Program-made: the position numbers and the translations under genes
Assembly: GCF_007164725.1 (NCBI RefSeq)
Contig: NZ_AP019697.1
Coordinates: forward strand, 788,001-852,000
Source: Dialister hominis
GTDB lineage: Bacteria > Bacillota > Negativicutes > Veillonellales > Dialisteraceae
Length of the DNA: 64,000 nt
Reading direction: 5' to 3'
Notes under the pieces: model-generated
Databases searched by the model: none
Told to the model about the DNA's origin: nothing
What the model saw: the letters and a program-made list of their open reading frames with translations, nothing else
Shown: one piece after another, positions 8,448 to 18,895 of the stretch
Layout of the letters: every line of letters begins with the position of its first letter
Numbering within the stretch: position 1 is the first letter of the stretch

Positions 8448-9533
8448 ATGAAAATTAGTACAGCTTTAGACTTATTGATGGATAAGGGCTTGCTGTCAGA
8501 GGAAGATACATTCACTATTGTACGAGATAATGAGGCCGGGAGTGTATCACTTCAGCTCAAGCATCCCTTGATTGTATTATTTTCAAATGCTCAGAATCTT
8601 AAATCATTTTCTGCCAGATTAGAAAGATTATACACAAAAGATTCTTCTGTATTGGCAATTGATCCGATTGGAACTATTTTAAGGCTTTCCGTGGAAGAAT
8701 TTTCCAATCACACAATGGATTCTGATTTTATTTTCTTCTTCGACAGCAGGAAGGCCAGGACGCAGCCGCTTCATCCTTTTTCATTGAAGCAGATTGATGA
8801 TGTTGTTGGACGGCTTCTTGCTCCTGGAGGGTGCCCGTGGGACAGGAGCCAGGATCATATGTCCCTCAGGACGTACTTCCTTCAGGAAGTGTATGAAGTC
8901 ATCGATGCAATCGATAAAAACGACATTCCTAATTTAAAAGAAGAGCTTGGGGATGTACTGTTTCAGGTCGTCATTCATGCAAAGCTCTGTGAAGAAGAAG
9001 GCCAGTTTTCCATGCAGGATGTAGTCGATGGCATATCCGAAAAAATGATAAGAAGACATCCCTTCGTTTTCGGAAATTCATCCTCTGAAGAGCTCGATCA
9101 GGCTTTTGAAACATGGGAAAAACGTAAGAGAATTGAAAAAAACAGGCAATATCTGTTATCCGGAGTGCCTAGGAGCTTGCCAAGTCTGCTTCTAGCGTGT
9201 ATAATTCAAAAGAAAGTTAGTTCCAACGGACTGGAAGAAGTGTTCTTTTCAGAAAGTTTCCCAGAGGATGTACGAAGGAAAATCTGCGATATTCTTGACG
9301 CAGAAGACCAACGAACCGGAGAATTCAGCGCGGGTGCTTTTCTTTTCGCTTTAGACCGTGTACTTTGCGAAAGAGGGATCGATCCGGAGCTGGCATTACA
9401 CAGTTATACTGTGAATTTTATGGATCGGTTGAGATCATTTGAGTCGGATCTTCAGAAATCCGGCAAAACCCTTGCTGACATGACTCCTGAGGATGCTCAG
9501 AAATCCTGGAAAAAATTCAACGGAAATAGTTGA
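8448..9533 (+). CDS. mazG: MazG-family nucleoside triphosphate pyrophosphohydrolase
   Basis: A 361-residue protein. Residues about 110-225 form the MazG domain: [19 protein letters not shown], then the metal-binding helices with E147, E150, E165/E166 and D169 ([12 protein letters not shown] ... [12 protein letters not shown]) and RRHPFVFG. The C-terminal part keeps [20 protein letters not shown] of the second MazG half but is degenerate before it. The first ~105 residues are not a tetrapyrrole-methylase domain as in YabN-type fusions, and I do not recognise them. MazG hydrolyses (d)NTPs to NMP and PPi, and in some species lowers ppGpp. The neighbouring HU gene is a common context. Confidence 0.9.
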   Translation: MKISTALDLLMDKGLLSEEDTFTIVRDNEAGSVSLQLKHPLIVLFSNAQNLKSFSARLERLYTKDSSVLAIDPIGTILRLSVEEFSNHTMDSDFIFFFDSRKARTQPLHPFSLKQIDDVVGRLLAPGGCPWDRSQDHMSLRTYFLQEVYEVIDAIDKNDIPNLKEELGDVLFQVVIHAKLCEEEGQFSMQDVVDGISEKMIRRHPFVFGNSSSEELDQAFETWEKRKRIEKNRQYLLSGVPRSLPSLLLACIIQKKVSSNGLEEVFFSESFPEDVRRKICDILDAEDQRTGEFSAGAFLFALDRVLCERGIDPELALHSYTVNFMDRLRSFESDLQKSGKTLADMTPEDAQKSWKKFNGNS

Positions 9534-9597
9534 TTACTTCTGTCCGAAAGAACTAAGGGCGAGGATTTCGCCAATTATTAAAGGAGGATGTTTAGTT

Positions 9598-9897
9598 ATG
9601 AACAAAACAGAACTCATCGCAGCAGTTGCCGAAGAAGCAGAAATGACTAAGAAAGATGCGGAAAAGGCAGTCAAAGCCGTTATTGATGTCATCTCTGACG
9701 CTCTTGTTCAGGGAGATAAGGTTCAGCTCATCGGTTTTGGTACTTTCGAAGTTCGTGAACGTGGTGCACGTGTTGGTCACAATCCTTCCACTCAGAAGGA
9801 AATCAAGATTCCTGCATCCAAAGCTCCGGCTTTCCGCGTATCCAAACAGCTGAAAGAAAAAGTAAACGTAGTAAAAGCAAAGAAAGCAAAGAAATAA
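9598..9897 (+). CDS. hup: HU-family DNA-binding protein
   Basis: A 99-residue histone-like protein that begins [21 protein letters not shown] and contains the HU arm signature [20 protein letters not shown]. It bends and compacts DNA as a dimer. The Lys/Ala-rich tail (VKAKKAKK) adds about eight residues beyond a minimal HU. The start ATG 9598 has AAGGAGG at 9581-9587; an open frame upstream to 9493 overlaps mazG and is not part of the protein. Confidence 0.95.
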   Translation: MNKTELIAAVAEEAEMTKKDAEKAVKAVIDVISDALVQGDKVQLIGFGTFEVRERGARVGHNPSTQKEIKIPASKAPAFRVSKQLKEKVNVVKAKKAKK

Positions 9898-9911
9898 GAA
9901 TGAATTAAAGG

Positions 9912-9939
9912 ACCACCTCAGAATTGAGGTGGTTTTTTA
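9912..9939 (+). terminator. Rho-independent terminator after the HU gene
   Basis: Perfect 9-bp stem ACCACCTCA / TGAGGTGGT with a 4-nt loop followed by TTTTTT. Confidence 0.9.
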
Positions 9940-9963
9940 ATTTATCATACTTCCTGACTATGT

Positions 9964-9969
9964 TATAAT
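9964..9969 (+). promoter_or_regulatory. -10 element of the glycosyltransferase gene
   Basis: TATAAT sits 32 nt before the ATG at 10001. No good -35 is visible at the right distance. Confidence 0.4.
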
Positions 9970-10000
9970 TTGAACAAGACGAATGAAAAGGGGAAGTATA

Positions 10001-11104
10001 ATGGCGAATCAAGGGCGAAAGCTTTTTATTTTAACAGCAAGTATAGGAACCGGACACAGCCAGGCGGCCCGGGCCATAGCAGAGGCTGTTAAACGACTCC
10101 ATCCGGAAGACTCTGTCAGTGTTCTGGATTTTGTTTCGAGCAATATGTTCTCTATTGACCATATCATCAAGGATACATATCTGAAAATGATCGATGTATT
10201 TCCCGAATTATATGATCATCTGTACAGTGATTCCCAGAGCAGCAAGTTTGGGCAGCTCTCGCAGAAAATGCTTTCGCTTACCTTCAAGCGCAGGATGAAG
10301 AGTTTGATAGAAACTTTAAAACCGGATGCCATGATTTTCACACACCCGTTTCCTGCCGGTGCGGCTGATCTTCTGAAACAGGATCAGAATATTTCGTTTC
10401 CCATGCTTGGAGTAATCACGGATTTTGATATTCATCAGCTTTGGGTAGACCATTACCTGGATGGTTATTGCGTCGCAACCCCGGATTTGAAAACTCTTTT
10501 GGAAAGCTACCATATTCCGCCTGAAATCATTCATGTGACAGGGATTCCTGTACGCAGGGCTTTCTATGAAAAAGCTGCAGAGGGAAAGCCTTTCGAAAAG
10601 GGCACGGTTCTTGTTATGGGCGGAGGCCTCGGGCTTGGAAATGTCATCGATAATATAACCCGCCTGGATGAAGTGAAGGAAATTTCAAAGTTTATCGTCA
10701 TCACAGGGAAAAATATTAACTTATATGAAAAAGTTGCCATGCTTTCTGAAAAGCTTCATCATCCGGTAGAGCTCCACAGCTATACCAACAAGGTTGCTGA
10801 GATTATGGCAAGAAGCGAGCTTCTGGTTACGAAGCCTGGAGCACTCACCTGCACGGAAGCATTGGTTATGCATCTTCCGATGGTTCTGGTAAACACACTT
10901 CCCGGACAGGAACGGGCCAATGCCATGCATATGAAGAATCAGGGATGCGCTGAATGGGTCAAGAGGGATGAACTGCCGTCTACGGTTAAACATATTCTTA
11001 CCAATCCTGATTTGAGACTCCGCATGTCTAAAGCCTGCGGCGAATCGCTCCCCGACAGTGAAAGTGATGTTGTCAGGATTCTCTATGATATGATGAACAA
11101 ATAA
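10001..11104 (+). CDS. ugtP: Processive diacylglycerol glycosyltransferase (MGDG synthase / UgtP family)
   Basis: A 367-residue GT28-type glycosyltransferase. The N terminus LFILTASIGTGHSQAARAIAEA is the acceptor-side glycine loop of the MGDG synthase/UgtP family. The C-terminal half has VLVMGGGLGLGNVID, ELLVTKPGALTCTEAL and LPMVLVNTLPGQERAN, the nucleotide-sugar site. Such enzymes add glucose or galactose to diacylglycerol at the inner leaflet; the sugar and product cannot be told here. ATG 10001 has GGGGA at a good distance, so I prefer it to the in-frame ATG at 9983. The gene appears monocistronic. Confidence 0.85.
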   Translation: MANQGRKLFILTASIGTGHSQAARAIAEAVKRLHPEDSVSVLDFVSSNMFSIDHIIKDTYLKMIDVFPELYDHLYSDSQSSKFGQLSQKMLSLTFKRRMKSLIETLKPDAMIFTHPFPAGAADLLKQDQNISFPMLGVITDFDIHQLWVDHYLDGYCVATPDLKTLLESYHIPPEIIHVTGIPVRRAFYEKAAEGKPFEKGTVLVMGGGLGLGNVIDNITRLDEVKEISKFIVITGKNINLYEKVAMLSEKLHHPVELHSYTNKVAEIMARSELLVTKPGALTCTEALVMHLPMVLVNTLPGQERANAMHMKNQGCAEWVKRDELPSTVKHILTNPDLRLRMSKACGESLPDSESDVVRILYDMMNK

Positions 11105-11135
11105 CGTCCTGTCGAAGGATCAATAGCATGATGTG

Positions 11136-11185
11136 ATAAAACCGGTTTAATAAGCTGCATGGAGAGCTTATTGAACCGGTTTTAT
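11136..11185 (+). terminator. Long hairpin, probable terminator after ugtP
   Basis: Two 21-nt arms (11136-11156 and 11165-11185) pair completely with one G-U around an 8-nt loop. The second arm ends GGTTTTAT, a short U stretch. It is centred in the gap before uvrB. Confidence 0.7.
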
Positions 11186-11259
11186 CCATAAGTCATATTT
11201 GCATAAGATATTGATATGGCAAAGAGCTTTTCCATGTACAAAACAAATATTCTTTTACG

Positions 11260-11268
11260 TGATATAAT
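11260..11268 (+). promoter_or_regulatory. Extended -10 promoter of the uvrBAC run
   Basis: TGATATAAT (TG, one base, TATAAT) lies 47 nt before uvrB. No consensus -35 and no clear LexA palindrome is visible. Confidence 0.55.
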
Positions 11269-11315
11269 ATAGAAATAGAGAATATTCGATTATTGAACTG
11301 GATACGAGGAAATTT

Positions 11316-13424
11316 ATGGATAGATCAAGAATAGAACGAGAATATATCGAGCCGATGATTCCATTCAAGCTGAAAGCACCCTTTCAGCCGACAGGAGATC
11401 AGCCAAAGGCAGTGAAGTCACTGGTCAATGGATTGAATGAAGGGCAGTGGGCTCAGGTACTGCTTGGTGCAACAGGCACAGGCAAGACTTTTACCATGGC
11501 CAAGGTCATTGAAGAAGTGCAGCGGCCAACATTGATTATTTCTCCTAATAAGACACTTGCGGCACAGACGGCCAGCGAGTTCAAGGATTTCTTCCCAGAT
11601 AATGCTGTTTATTATTTCGTATCCTATTACGATTATTATCAGCCGGAATCCTATGTGCCACAGACGGATACCTATATTGAAAAGGATTCGTCGCGAAACG
11701 AGGAAATCGACCGTTTGCGCCATTCTGCGACTATGGCGCTTTTTGAGAGAAGGGATGTCATTATCGTGGCATCTGTCTCCTGCATCTACGGTCTCGGCGA
11801 TCCGGAAGACTACAGCACGATGGGATTGTCGCTCCGTCCGGGTGAAGAAATAGAGCGCGATAAGATTATCGAAAAATTAGTGAATATGCAGTATATGCGC
11901 AATGATATGAATTTTACGCGCGATACGTTCAGGGTGAGAGGGGATACGATTGATGTATTTCCCGCATCTGAAAACAATATAGCTGTCCGTATTGAGATGT
12001 TCGGTGATGAAATCGATTCGTTAACCGAATTTGACGTACTGACAGGCGAAACAGTGGCAGAGAGAAACCATATAGGCATATTCCCTGCGTCGCACTATGT
12101 AACAAGCTCGGACAAGCTCAGGAAGGCAATTACTTCCATTGAAGCTGAGCTGGATCAAAGGCTGAAGGAATTAAGATCGCAGGATAAGCTCTTGGAAGCA
12201 CAGCGCCTCGAGCAGAGGACAAATTATGACTTGGAAATGATGCAGGAAGTCGGCTATTGTTCCGGAATAGAAAATTACTCCAGGCATATGTCCAACAGGA
12301 AACCCGGGGAACCGCCATTTACGCTGCTTGATTATTTTCCGGAAGATTTTCTGATTATGATTGATGAATCCCACGTAACCGTGCCTCAGCTGCGCGCTAT
12401 GTATAATGGCGACCAGTCACGCAAAAAGACCTTGGTGGACTATGGCTTCCGCCTTCCAAGTGCACTGGATAACCGACCGCTTACTTTTGATGAATTCACA
12501 GAAAGAATCAATCAGATTATTTATGTATCGGCAACACCCGGTCCTTATGAAATGGGGGTTCAGACAAATCTGGCGGAGCAGATCATAAGGCCGACCGGAC
12601 TTTTGGATCCGAGCATCGAAGTGCGGCCTATAGAGGGACAGATGGATGACCTCCTTGGGGAAATACACAAGAGGGAAGAAGTCCACGAAAGAGTCCTGAT
12701 CACTACATTGACTAAAAAGATGGCAGAGGACCTGACGGATTTTCTGACAGAAGCAGGCGTAAAAGTCAGGTACCTCCATTCTGATGTCGCCACAATTGAA
12801 AGAGCCGAGATCATCAGAAATCTTCGTGCCGGTGTGTTTGATGTGCTTGTCGGCATCAATCTTCTCCGCGAGGGCCTTGATATGCCTGAAGTATCGCTCG
12901 TTGCCATTTTGGATGCTGACAAGGAAGGATTCCTTCGTTCAGAGACCTCAATGATCCAGGTCATCGGACGCGCTGCCCGAAACGAACACGGGCATGTCAT
13001 CATGTATGCAGACAGAATTACCAAGTCGATGAAGTATGCCATCGATGAAACCAACAGGAGAAGGCAGATACAGGATGCGTATAATAAGGAGCATCATATT
13101 ACGCCGCATACGGTACAGAAAAGGGTCAAGGACCTGATAGATTTGACGAAAGTCGAAGAAAAGCCGTCTGATTATGGCAGCGAAAGTACTAAGACAGAAA
13201 AGACGACAGATGAAGAGTTATATGCCCAGATGAAGGAAACTGAGAAAAACATGAAAAAAGCTGCCAAGTCACTGGAGTTCGAAGAGGCAGCCATGCTTCG
13301 TGACCGTTTAAGCAAGCTTCGTCAGGAATGGACGAATAGATATGGTTCAAGGGCAGATGCCGCATTGAAAAGGCAGGAATCAGCCAAGAAACGTATCAAC
13401 AGGCCTATGAAAAAGAGAATCTAG
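11316..13424 (+). CDS. uvrB: Excinuclease ABC subunit B
   Basis: A 702-residue helicase-like damage-verification subunit. It starts with [17 protein letters not shown], has the P-loop GATGTGKT at residues 51-58, the beta-hairpin segment [21 protein letters not shown], the DEAD-like IDESHVT, and motif VI as QVIGRAARN. The C-terminal UVR domain ([23 protein letters not shown]) binds UvrC. ATG 11316 follows GAGGA; an internal ATG at 11355 would also give a plausible N terminus but lacks a ribosome site. It heads a B-A-C set of all three excinuclease subunits. Confidence 0.98.
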   Translation: MDRSRIEREYIEPMIPFKLKAPFQPTGDQPKAVKSLVNGLNEGQWAQVLLGATGTGKTFTMAKVIEEVQRPTLIISPNKTLAAQTASEFKDFFPDNAVYYFVSYYDYYQPESYVPQTDTYIEKDSSRNEEIDRLRHSATMALFERRDVIIVASVSCIYGLGDPEDYSTMGLSLRPGEEIERDKIIEKLVNMQYMRNDMNFTRDTFRVRGDTIDVFPASENNIAVRIEMFGDEIDSLTEFDVLTGETVAERNHIGIFPASHYVTSSDKLRKAITSIEAELDQRLKELRSQDKLLEAQRLEQRTNYDLEMMQEVGYCSGIENYSRHMSNRKPGEPPFTLLDYFPEDFLIMIDESHVTVPQLRAMYNGDQSRKKTLVDYGFRLPSALDNRPLTFDEFTERINQIIYVSATPGPYEMGVQTNLAEQIIRPTGLLDPSIEVRPIEGQMDDLLGEIHKREEVHERVLITTLTKKMAEDLTDFLTEAGVKVRYLHSDVATIERAEIIRNLRAGVFDVLVGINLLREGLDMPEVSLVAILDADKEGFLRSETSMIQVIGRAARNEHGHVIMYADRITKSMKYAIDETNRRRQIQDAYNKEHHITPHTVQKRVKDLIDLTKVEEKPSDYGSESTKTEKTTDEELYAQMKETEKNMKKAAKSLEFEEAAMLRDRLSKLRQEWTNRYGSRADAALKRQESAKKRINRPMKKRI

Positions 13425-13495
13425 CCTGATGACAGTTTGATACGCATCTGCGGCTTGACGCACTGGAAAATCTTGTCATGTTATGAGGAGAATGT

Positions 13496-16354
13496 ATGGA
13501 AAAAGGAATTGTTATACAAGGGGCACGTCAGAATAACCTGAAGAATATCAATCTGACACTCCCCAGAAACCAATTGATTGTATTTACCGGACTTTCCGGA
13601 TCCGGGAAGTCTTCACTCGCTTTTGATACGATTTATGCAGAAGGACAGAGAAAATATGTAGAATCTCTCTCTGCTTACGCCCGTCAGTTCCTGGGGCAGA
13701 TGAATAAGCCGGATATTGATAAGATTTCCGGCCTGTCTCCTGCCATATCCATCGATCAGAAATCAACGAGCCGTAATCCAAGATCCACCGTAGGCACGGT
13801 TACTGAGATTCATGATTACCTGCGTATGCTGTATGCGCATGCCAGCAGAGCTTTTTGTCCGAATTGCGGAAAACCGATACAGCGCCAGACCATCGACCAG
13901 ATCGTGGATGCACTGGAAGCACTGGGGGACTGCACAAAACTTCTTATATTAGGGCCGGTAGCTGTCGGGAAAAAGGGGACACATAAAAAGCTGCTGGAAG
14001 AGCTCAGGAAAGAAGGGTATGTCAGGGTACGGATCGATGGAGAAGTCGCTGTCCTGAATGATGACATTGATCTGGAGAAGAACAAGAAACATACCATTGA
14101 AGTGGTAGTAGACAGGATCATCATCAAAGAGGGAATTACACAGCGCCTGACTGATTCTGTTGAAGCAGCTCTTAAGCTGGGAGACGGAATGATGGTTGCG
14201 GGAGTGATTGGCGGCAAAGACCACATTTTCAGTACGCATTTTGCATGCCCGGAATGCGGGATTTCACTGCCTAAGCCTGAGCCCAGGATTTTCTCATTCA
14301 ACAATCCTCTTGGTGCATGTCCTGCATGCACGGGGCTCGGAGCTTCCCTGGAAGCTGATTTCAGCCGTATTCTTCCGGAACACGGCCTGTCATTCCGTCT
14401 GGGGGCCATCAAGCCATTTCCATACAACAAGGAAAGCTGGCTCTATAAACAGCTGGATGCGTTCCTTAAATCGTATAGTTTGGGAATGGACAACTGCTTC
14501 GATGATCTGCCGGAAGAAGCGCAGATGGAATTCGAATTCGGCGGTACAGAGCTCCTGACGTTCCAATACACGAATCAGGATGGCGAAACGAAGACGTATC
14601 AGCGGACATTTGAAGGAATTGTCCCCATGACGAAACGGCGCTATGAGGAAGCATGGACGGAAAAGATGAAGGAAACTCTGTCCAACTATCTCATCGAAAA
14701 ACCGTGTCCTGTCTGCCATGGCGCACGTCTCAGGCCCGAAAGCCTTGCGTTCCATGTCGGAAATAAGAATATTGCTGAACTGTCCGCTATGCCGGTTGCT
14801 GATTTGATTCCTTTCCTCGAAAATCTCGATTTGACGGAAAAGGAGAAGGTCATTGCAGACCAGATTCTCAGGGAAGTAAAAAGCCGTTTAAGCTTCTTGT
14901 CCAATGTCGGTCTGGAATATCTTACGCTCTCAAGAAATGCGATGACACTTTCCGGCGGGGAAGCGCAGCGCATCCGTCTTGCTACACAGATAGGGTCCGG
15001 GCTTGTGGGAGTCCTGTATATATTGGATGAGCCGTCCATCGGACTCCATCAAAGGGATAACGACCGTCTCCTTGCCACTCTTAAGGGAATGCGAGACCTG
15101 GGAAATACCCTGATCGTGGTAGAGCATGATGAGGATACGATCCGTACGGCAGACTGGGTCGTTGATATCGGTCCTGGTGCAGGTGAAAAAGGCGGATATA
15201 TTGTTGCTGAAGGCACGCCTGAAGATGTAAAAAATACACCTGGTTCCATAACCGGGGCTTATCTGAGAGGTGAAAAATATATACCGCTTCCTGAAAGCAG
15301 GAGGAAGGGAAACGGGCTCTACCTGACAATCCGCGGGGCAACAGAACACAACCTGAAAAATATAGATGTAAAAATCCCGCTTGGAGAGATGACGGTTGTC
15401 ACAGGCGAATCGGGATCGGGCAAGAGTACCCTGATCAATGAGATTCTCTACCAGGGACTGTCAAATATCAAAAACCATACATCATATGGAACCGGCTCCT
15501 ACAAGAGCATGGAAGGAACCGAATACATTGATAAAGTCATTGATATAGATCAGCAGCCGATCGGGCGCACACCCCGGTCGAACCCGGCAACTTATACGGG
15601 AATCTTTACGGATATCAGGGAGCTCTTCAGCCAGACTTCAGAAGCCAAGATGAGAGGGTATAAGCCTGGAAGATTCAGCTTCAATATAAAGGGCGGACGC
15701 TGCGAAGCTTGTCATGGCGACGGCATCATCAAAATTGAGATGCAGTTCCTCTCGGATGTCTATGTTCCCTGCGAAGTCTGTCATGGGGCAAGGTATAACA
15801 GAGAAACTCTTGAAGTGCGGTATAAAGGGAAAAATATCTCAGACGTACTGAATATGACTGTTGATGAAGCCATTCCGTTCTTCGAGAATCATGATAAGAT
15901 CCTTCGCAAGCTCTTAACACTGCAGGAAGTCGGGCTGGGTTATATCCGTCTGGGACAGCCGGCTACCACGATGTCCGGCGGCGAGGCGCAGCGTGTAAAG
16001 CTGGCTACGGAACTGATGAGAAGAGGAACGGGTGATACCCTTTACATCCTCGATGAGCCGACTACAGGACTTCATAGTGAAGATATACGCAAACTGCTTA
16101 TCGTACTGCAGAAGCTGGTCGATCAGGGGAATACAGTTGTCATTATCGAACATAATCTCGATGTGGCAAAAGTAGCTGACTACATTATCGATCTCGGTCC
16201 AGAGGGCGGCGATAAAGGCGGTGAAGTCGTTGCAGAAGGAACTCCTGAGGAAATCTGTCAGGTTTCCAGATCTTATACCGGCCAATATTTGAAGCCTGTC
16301 ATCGACCGGACTATAGAAATAATGAAGAGGCATAAGGATGATAGAAGTCAATGA
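13496..16354 (+). CDS. uvrA: Excinuclease ABC subunit A
   Basis: A 952-residue twin ABC ATPase that scans DNA for lesions and hands it to UvrB. P-loops are GLSGSGKS at residues 32-39 and GESGSGKST in the second half. Both signature motifs are present ([16 protein letters not shown] and [15 protein letters not shown]). Zinc modules are seen as [14 protein letters not shown]...CPAC and CEACHGDG...CEVCHGARY. The length is normal. It lies 71 nt after uvrB and overlaps uvrC by 17 nt, so co-transcription with both is likely. Confidence 0.98.
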   Translation: MEKGIVIQGARQNNLKNINLTLPRNQLIVFTGLSGSGKSSLAFDTIYAEGQRKYVESLSAYARQFLGQMNKPDIDKISGLSPAISIDQKSTSRNPRSTVGTVTEIHDYLRMLYAHASRAFCPNCGKPIQRQTIDQIVDALEALGDCTKLLILGPVAVGKKGTHKKLLEELRKEGYVRVRIDGEVAVLNDDIDLEKNKKHTIEVVVDRIIIKEGITQRLTDSVEAALKLGDGMMVAGVIGGKDHIFSTHFACPECGISLPKPEPRIFSFNNPLGACPACTGLGASLEADFSRILPEHGLSFRLGAIKPFPYNKESWLYKQLDAFLKSYSLGMDNCFDDLPEEAQMEFEFGGTELLTFQYTNQDGETKTYQRTFEGIVPMTKRRYEEAWTEKMKETLSNYLIEKPCPVCHGARLRPESLAFHVGNKNIAELSAMPVADLIPFLENLDLTEKEKVIADQILREVKSRLSFLSNVGLEYLTLSRNAMTLSGGEAQRIRLATQIGSGLVGVLYILDEPSIGLHQRDNDRLLATLKGMRDLGNTLIVVEHDEDTIRTADWVVDIGPGAGEKGGYIVAEGTPEDVKNTPGSITGAYLRGEKYIPLPESRRKGNGLYLTIRGATEHNLKNIDVKIPLGEMTVVTGESGSGKSTLINEILYQGLSNIKNHTSYGTGSYKSMEGTEYIDKVIDIDQQPIGRTPRSNPATYTGIFTDIRELFSQTSEAKMRGYKPGRFSFNIKGGRCEACHGDGIIKIEMQFLSDVYVPCEVCHGARYNRETLEVRYKGKNISDVLNMTVDEAIPFFENHDKILRKLLTLQEVGLGYIRLGQPATTMSGGEAQRVKLATELMRRGTGDTLYILDEPTTGLHSEDIRKLLIVLQKLVDQGNTVVIIEHNLDVAKVADYIIDLGPEGGDKGGEVVAEGTPEEICQVSRSYTGQYLKPVIDRTIEIMKRHKDDRSQ

Positions 16355-18212
16355 TAAAATCCGGGCTAAAGTCGAAGCACTTCCTGACTCGCCCGGTGTA
16401 TATAGATGGAAAGATAAGGACGGCCGTATCATCTATGTCGGGAAAGCAAAGAACTTAAAAAACAGGGTTCGTTCCTATGTCAGAGAGGACAAGAATCGTT
16501 CGCCTAAAGTTGCAGCGATGATACGGCATGCTGATGATCTAGATATCACCATGACTGGATCTGAGATGGAAGCACTGATCCTGGAATGCAATCTGATCAA
16601 GGAAATGCACCCTAAATATAATATTTCCTTGAGAGATGACAAGTCATATCCATATGTCAAAATCACGACGGGGGATGAATGGCCGCGCATCTTCGTAACA
16701 AGGAATATACGAAGAGACGATCATGCTAAATATTACGGCCCGTTTACGGATGTAGGCAGCCTTCGCAAGACGCTGAGTGTTTTGCGGAGATACTATCCTA
16801 TCCGTACATGCCGTTCCATGAAAGTGCCGCGACCCTGCCTTCAGTACCACCTGCATCTTTGCTGTGCTCCGTGCTTCAATTACTGCACGAAGGAAGAGTA
16901 TCAGCGGTACGTAAAGACCATCTGTGACCTGTTTGAAGGCAAGAGCACAGAACTGGTAAAGGAATTGCAGCAGAAGATGGAGCAGGCATCAGAAGCACTG
17001 GAATATGAGAAGGCTGCAGAATTCAGGAATCAGATCAGGGCGATTCAGAGCGTTCAGCAGAGACAGAACATCATCTCCAACGAAGGAGACTTTGACGTTG
17101 TCGGAATGGCAAGAGATGGAAGCCATACCGGCCTTGAAGTCTTTTACATCCGCTATGGCAGAATGGTTGGAAAAGAAAATTTCAGTATTCCGGAAAGCGC
17201 TGATGAGCAGGATCAGGACATTATTACAGTCTTTATCAAGGATTTCTATGCCGGGAATCCGATGTCCGTTCCGAAGGAAATCATTCTTCCCATGCTGCCT
17301 AAGGACTCTGAGCTTCTGCTGGAATGGCTGAAGCAGATCAAAGGAACGGAAGTGAAGATGATTGTTCCTGAAAGAGGCTTCAAGAGAAAGCTGAAAGACA
17401 TGGCTATGGCAAATGCCAAAAAATATCTTTCTGATAAGAAACTGCAGTGGGAATATCAGGATGCCAGAGAACAGGGCGCTGTTAAGAAGCTGAAGGAACT
17501 ACTGAACCTGCCCCGTCTTCCCGAGCGAATGGAATGCTTTGATATATCTCATAATCAGGGGGCCGAAACGACCGGCTCAATGGCTGTTTTCGAGCATGGA
17601 CGTCCCGCAAAAAGCGAGTATCGCAAATTCAAACTGGTAACCACGCAGGGACATGCAGATGATTTCAAATCCATGGCGGAAGTGATGCAGCGAAGATATG
17701 GAAATAGAAAAGACTGGCCTGAACCAGATCTCATTGTTCTTGATGGCGGGCTTGGGCAGCTGCATGCGGCCCTTCCTGTAATCAGAAATGCGGGCTGCAA
17801 CGCGCCGGTCATCGGGCTTGCTAAAAGAATAGAGGAAATCTATGTGGAAGGCAGTGATGTTCCTGTTGTGCTTGATCATCACGAGCCTGCGCTGCAGCTT
17901 CTTCAGTTCATCCGCGATGAAGCGCACCGCTTCGTAATTACGTATCATAGAAGCTGGACGAATAAACGCAATACAGAGTCTATCCTTGATCATGTGGAGG
18001 GAATCGGGCCGACACGAAGGAATGCCCTCTGGCATGCTTTTCGTTCCCTGGATGAAATGAAAAAGGCGACAGAAGAAGAACTGGCAAGCGTTCCGGGAAT
18101 GAATAAGAAAGCCGCGGCCAATTTGTACCGCTTTTTCCGCTTGAGAAAAGACGAGAAGCAGATGGTGATTGCGGGGATACATGCAGATCCTTCCGGGGCA
18201 AATCAGCCATAA
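16338..18212 (+). CDS. uvrC: Excinuclease ABC subunit C
   Basis: A 624-residue dual-incision nuclease. The GIY-YIG domain is at the N terminus ([24 protein letters not shown]), followed by a UVR motif ([17 protein letters not shown]), the RNase H-like 5'-incision domain ([20 protein letters not shown] ... [11 protein letters not shown]) and C-terminal helix-hairpin-helix repeats ([26 protein letters not shown]). Its ATG overlaps the uvrA 3' end by 17 nt. No clear terminator follows. Confidence 0.97.
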   Translation: MIEVNDKIRAKVEALPDSPGVYRWKDKDGRIIYVGKAKNLKNRVRSYVREDKNRSPKVAAMIRHADDLDITMTGSEMEALILECNLIKEMHPKYNISLRDDKSYPYVKITTGDEWPRIFVTRNIRRDDHAKYYGPFTDVGSLRKTLSVLRRYYPIRTCRSMKVPRPCLQYHLHLCCAPCFNYCTKEEYQRYVKTICDLFEGKSTELVKELQQKMEQASEALEYEKAAEFRNQIRAIQSVQQRQNIISNEGDFDVVGMARDGSHTGLEVFYIRYGRMVGKENFSIPESADEQDQDIITVFIKDFYAGNPMSVPKEIILPMLPKDSELLLEWLKQIKGTEVKMIVPERGFKRKLKDMAMANAKKYLSDKKLQWEYQDAREQGAVKKLKELLNLPRLPERMECFDISHNQGAETTGSMAVFEHGRPAKSEYRKFKLVTTQGHADDFKSMAEVMQRRYGNRKDWPEPDLIVLDGGLGQLHAALPVIRNAGCNAPVIGLAKRIEEIYVEGSDVPVVLDHHEPALQLLQFIRDEAHRFVITYHRSWTNKRNTESILDHVEGIGPTRRNALWHAFRSLDEMKKATEEELASVPGMNKKAAANLYRFFRLRKDEKQMVIAGIHADPSGANQP

Positions 18213-18240
18213 GGAATTTCTGCCTGCCTAAGCAAAAGGA

Positions 18241-18270
18241 TTGTTATGCTTTTCATTGATATGGTATACT
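18241..18270 (+). promoter_or_regulatory. Candidate upstream promoter of rpmF
   Basis: TTGTTA (18241-18246), an 18-nt spacer and TATACT (18265-18270) with extended TGG. It is the weaker of two promoters in the 310-nt gap between uvrC and rpmF. Confidence 0.4.
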
Positions 18271-18379
18271 GATACACAGCATTACAACGGAATTCTTTGT
18301 ATGAAGATTTCTTTTCAGGACGCTCCCTCAGTGTTCAGCAATATGTCATGGAAAATACCGTATAGAATGAATGTTATCC

Positions 18380-18408
18380 TTGACAAATGGCATAACTCTT
18401 CGTATAAT
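18380..18408 (+). promoter_or_regulatory. Full-consensus promoter of rpmF
   Basis: TTGACA (18380-18385), a 17-nt spacer and TATAAT (18403-18408). Transcription would begin near 18415, giving a leader of about 108 nt before the rpmF ATG. The leader holds no gene I can identify; the yceD/DUF177 gene that usually precedes rpmF is absent. Confidence 0.8.
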
Positions 18409-18523
18409 GATGAAGTTGATAATTTACTCTAAGTTGATTAGAGCAGTGCACCGAAATCGTAATTGAAGTGCAGCGAAGACGAATAAAACGGCATAACGGC
18501 CGATAGGTAAGGAGGTGCTAGAA

Positions 18524-18709
18524 ATGCCGGTTCCGAAGACAAAAAGTTCTAGATCCCGTCGTGATAAAAGACGTGCTAATTGGAAGCTGACTGTTCCGGG
18601 TCTTGTGGAATGCCCACAGTGCCACGCAATGAAAAAACCTCATCATGTATGCCCGGTATGCGGTTTCTATAAAGGCAAACAAGTCATTACAAAAACTGTA
18701 GAAGGTTAA
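18524..18709 (+). CDS. rpmF: 50S ribosomal protein L32
   Basis: A 61-residue basic protein, MPVPKTKSSRSRRDKRRAN at the start, with a four-cysteine zinc ribbon (C30, C33, C43, C46). This is the zinc-binding form of L32. ATG 18524 is eight bases after AAGGAGGT; the nominal GTG at 18515 lies inside that ribosome site and is not the start. Confidence 0.97.
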   Translation: MPVPKTKSSRSRRDKRRANWKLTVPGLVECPQCHAMKKPHHVCPVCGFYKGKQVITKTVEG

Positions 18710-18716
18710 TAAGAAG

Positions 18717-18742
18717 ACGTCTCTCCTGTAGAGGCGTTTTTT
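18717..18742 (+). terminator. Rho-independent terminator after rpmF
   Basis: ACGTCTCT pairs with AGAGGCGT around CCTGT, followed by TTTTTT. Confidence 0.85.
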
Positions 18743-18785
18743 ATTGTGTTATTTTGTATATTACATGGTGAAAAATGCCTTTATA

Positions 18786-18794
18786 TGCTATAAT
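18786..18794 (+). promoter_or_regulatory. Extended -10 promoter of the ABC importer operon
   Basis: TGCTATAAT, 102 nt before the first binding-protein gene. The -35 region is poor. No riboswitch or T-box could be made out in the leader. Confidence 0.5.
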
Positions 18795-18895
18795 TATCGA
18801 AAGTCATCACTAAAACAGCATATCGGTTCCATAATTGTTCTTATTGATTGTGGAAATTTGATTTGTTTTAGATTTAAGAATGGAGGAATAGTAGA

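Noticed and set aside
11186-11315. LexA operator before uvrB
   Set aside because: ATTCGATTATTGAAC has only loose similarity to known LexA boxes and no symmetrical half-sites.
13816-14430. Antisense ORF of 204 codons over uvrA
   Set aside because: Shadow of the uvrA reading frame with no start signals or family resemblance.
18241-18432. 63-codon ORF upstream of rpmF
   Set aside because: It contains the full-consensus rpmF promoter, has no ribosome site and resembles no protein I know, including YceD.
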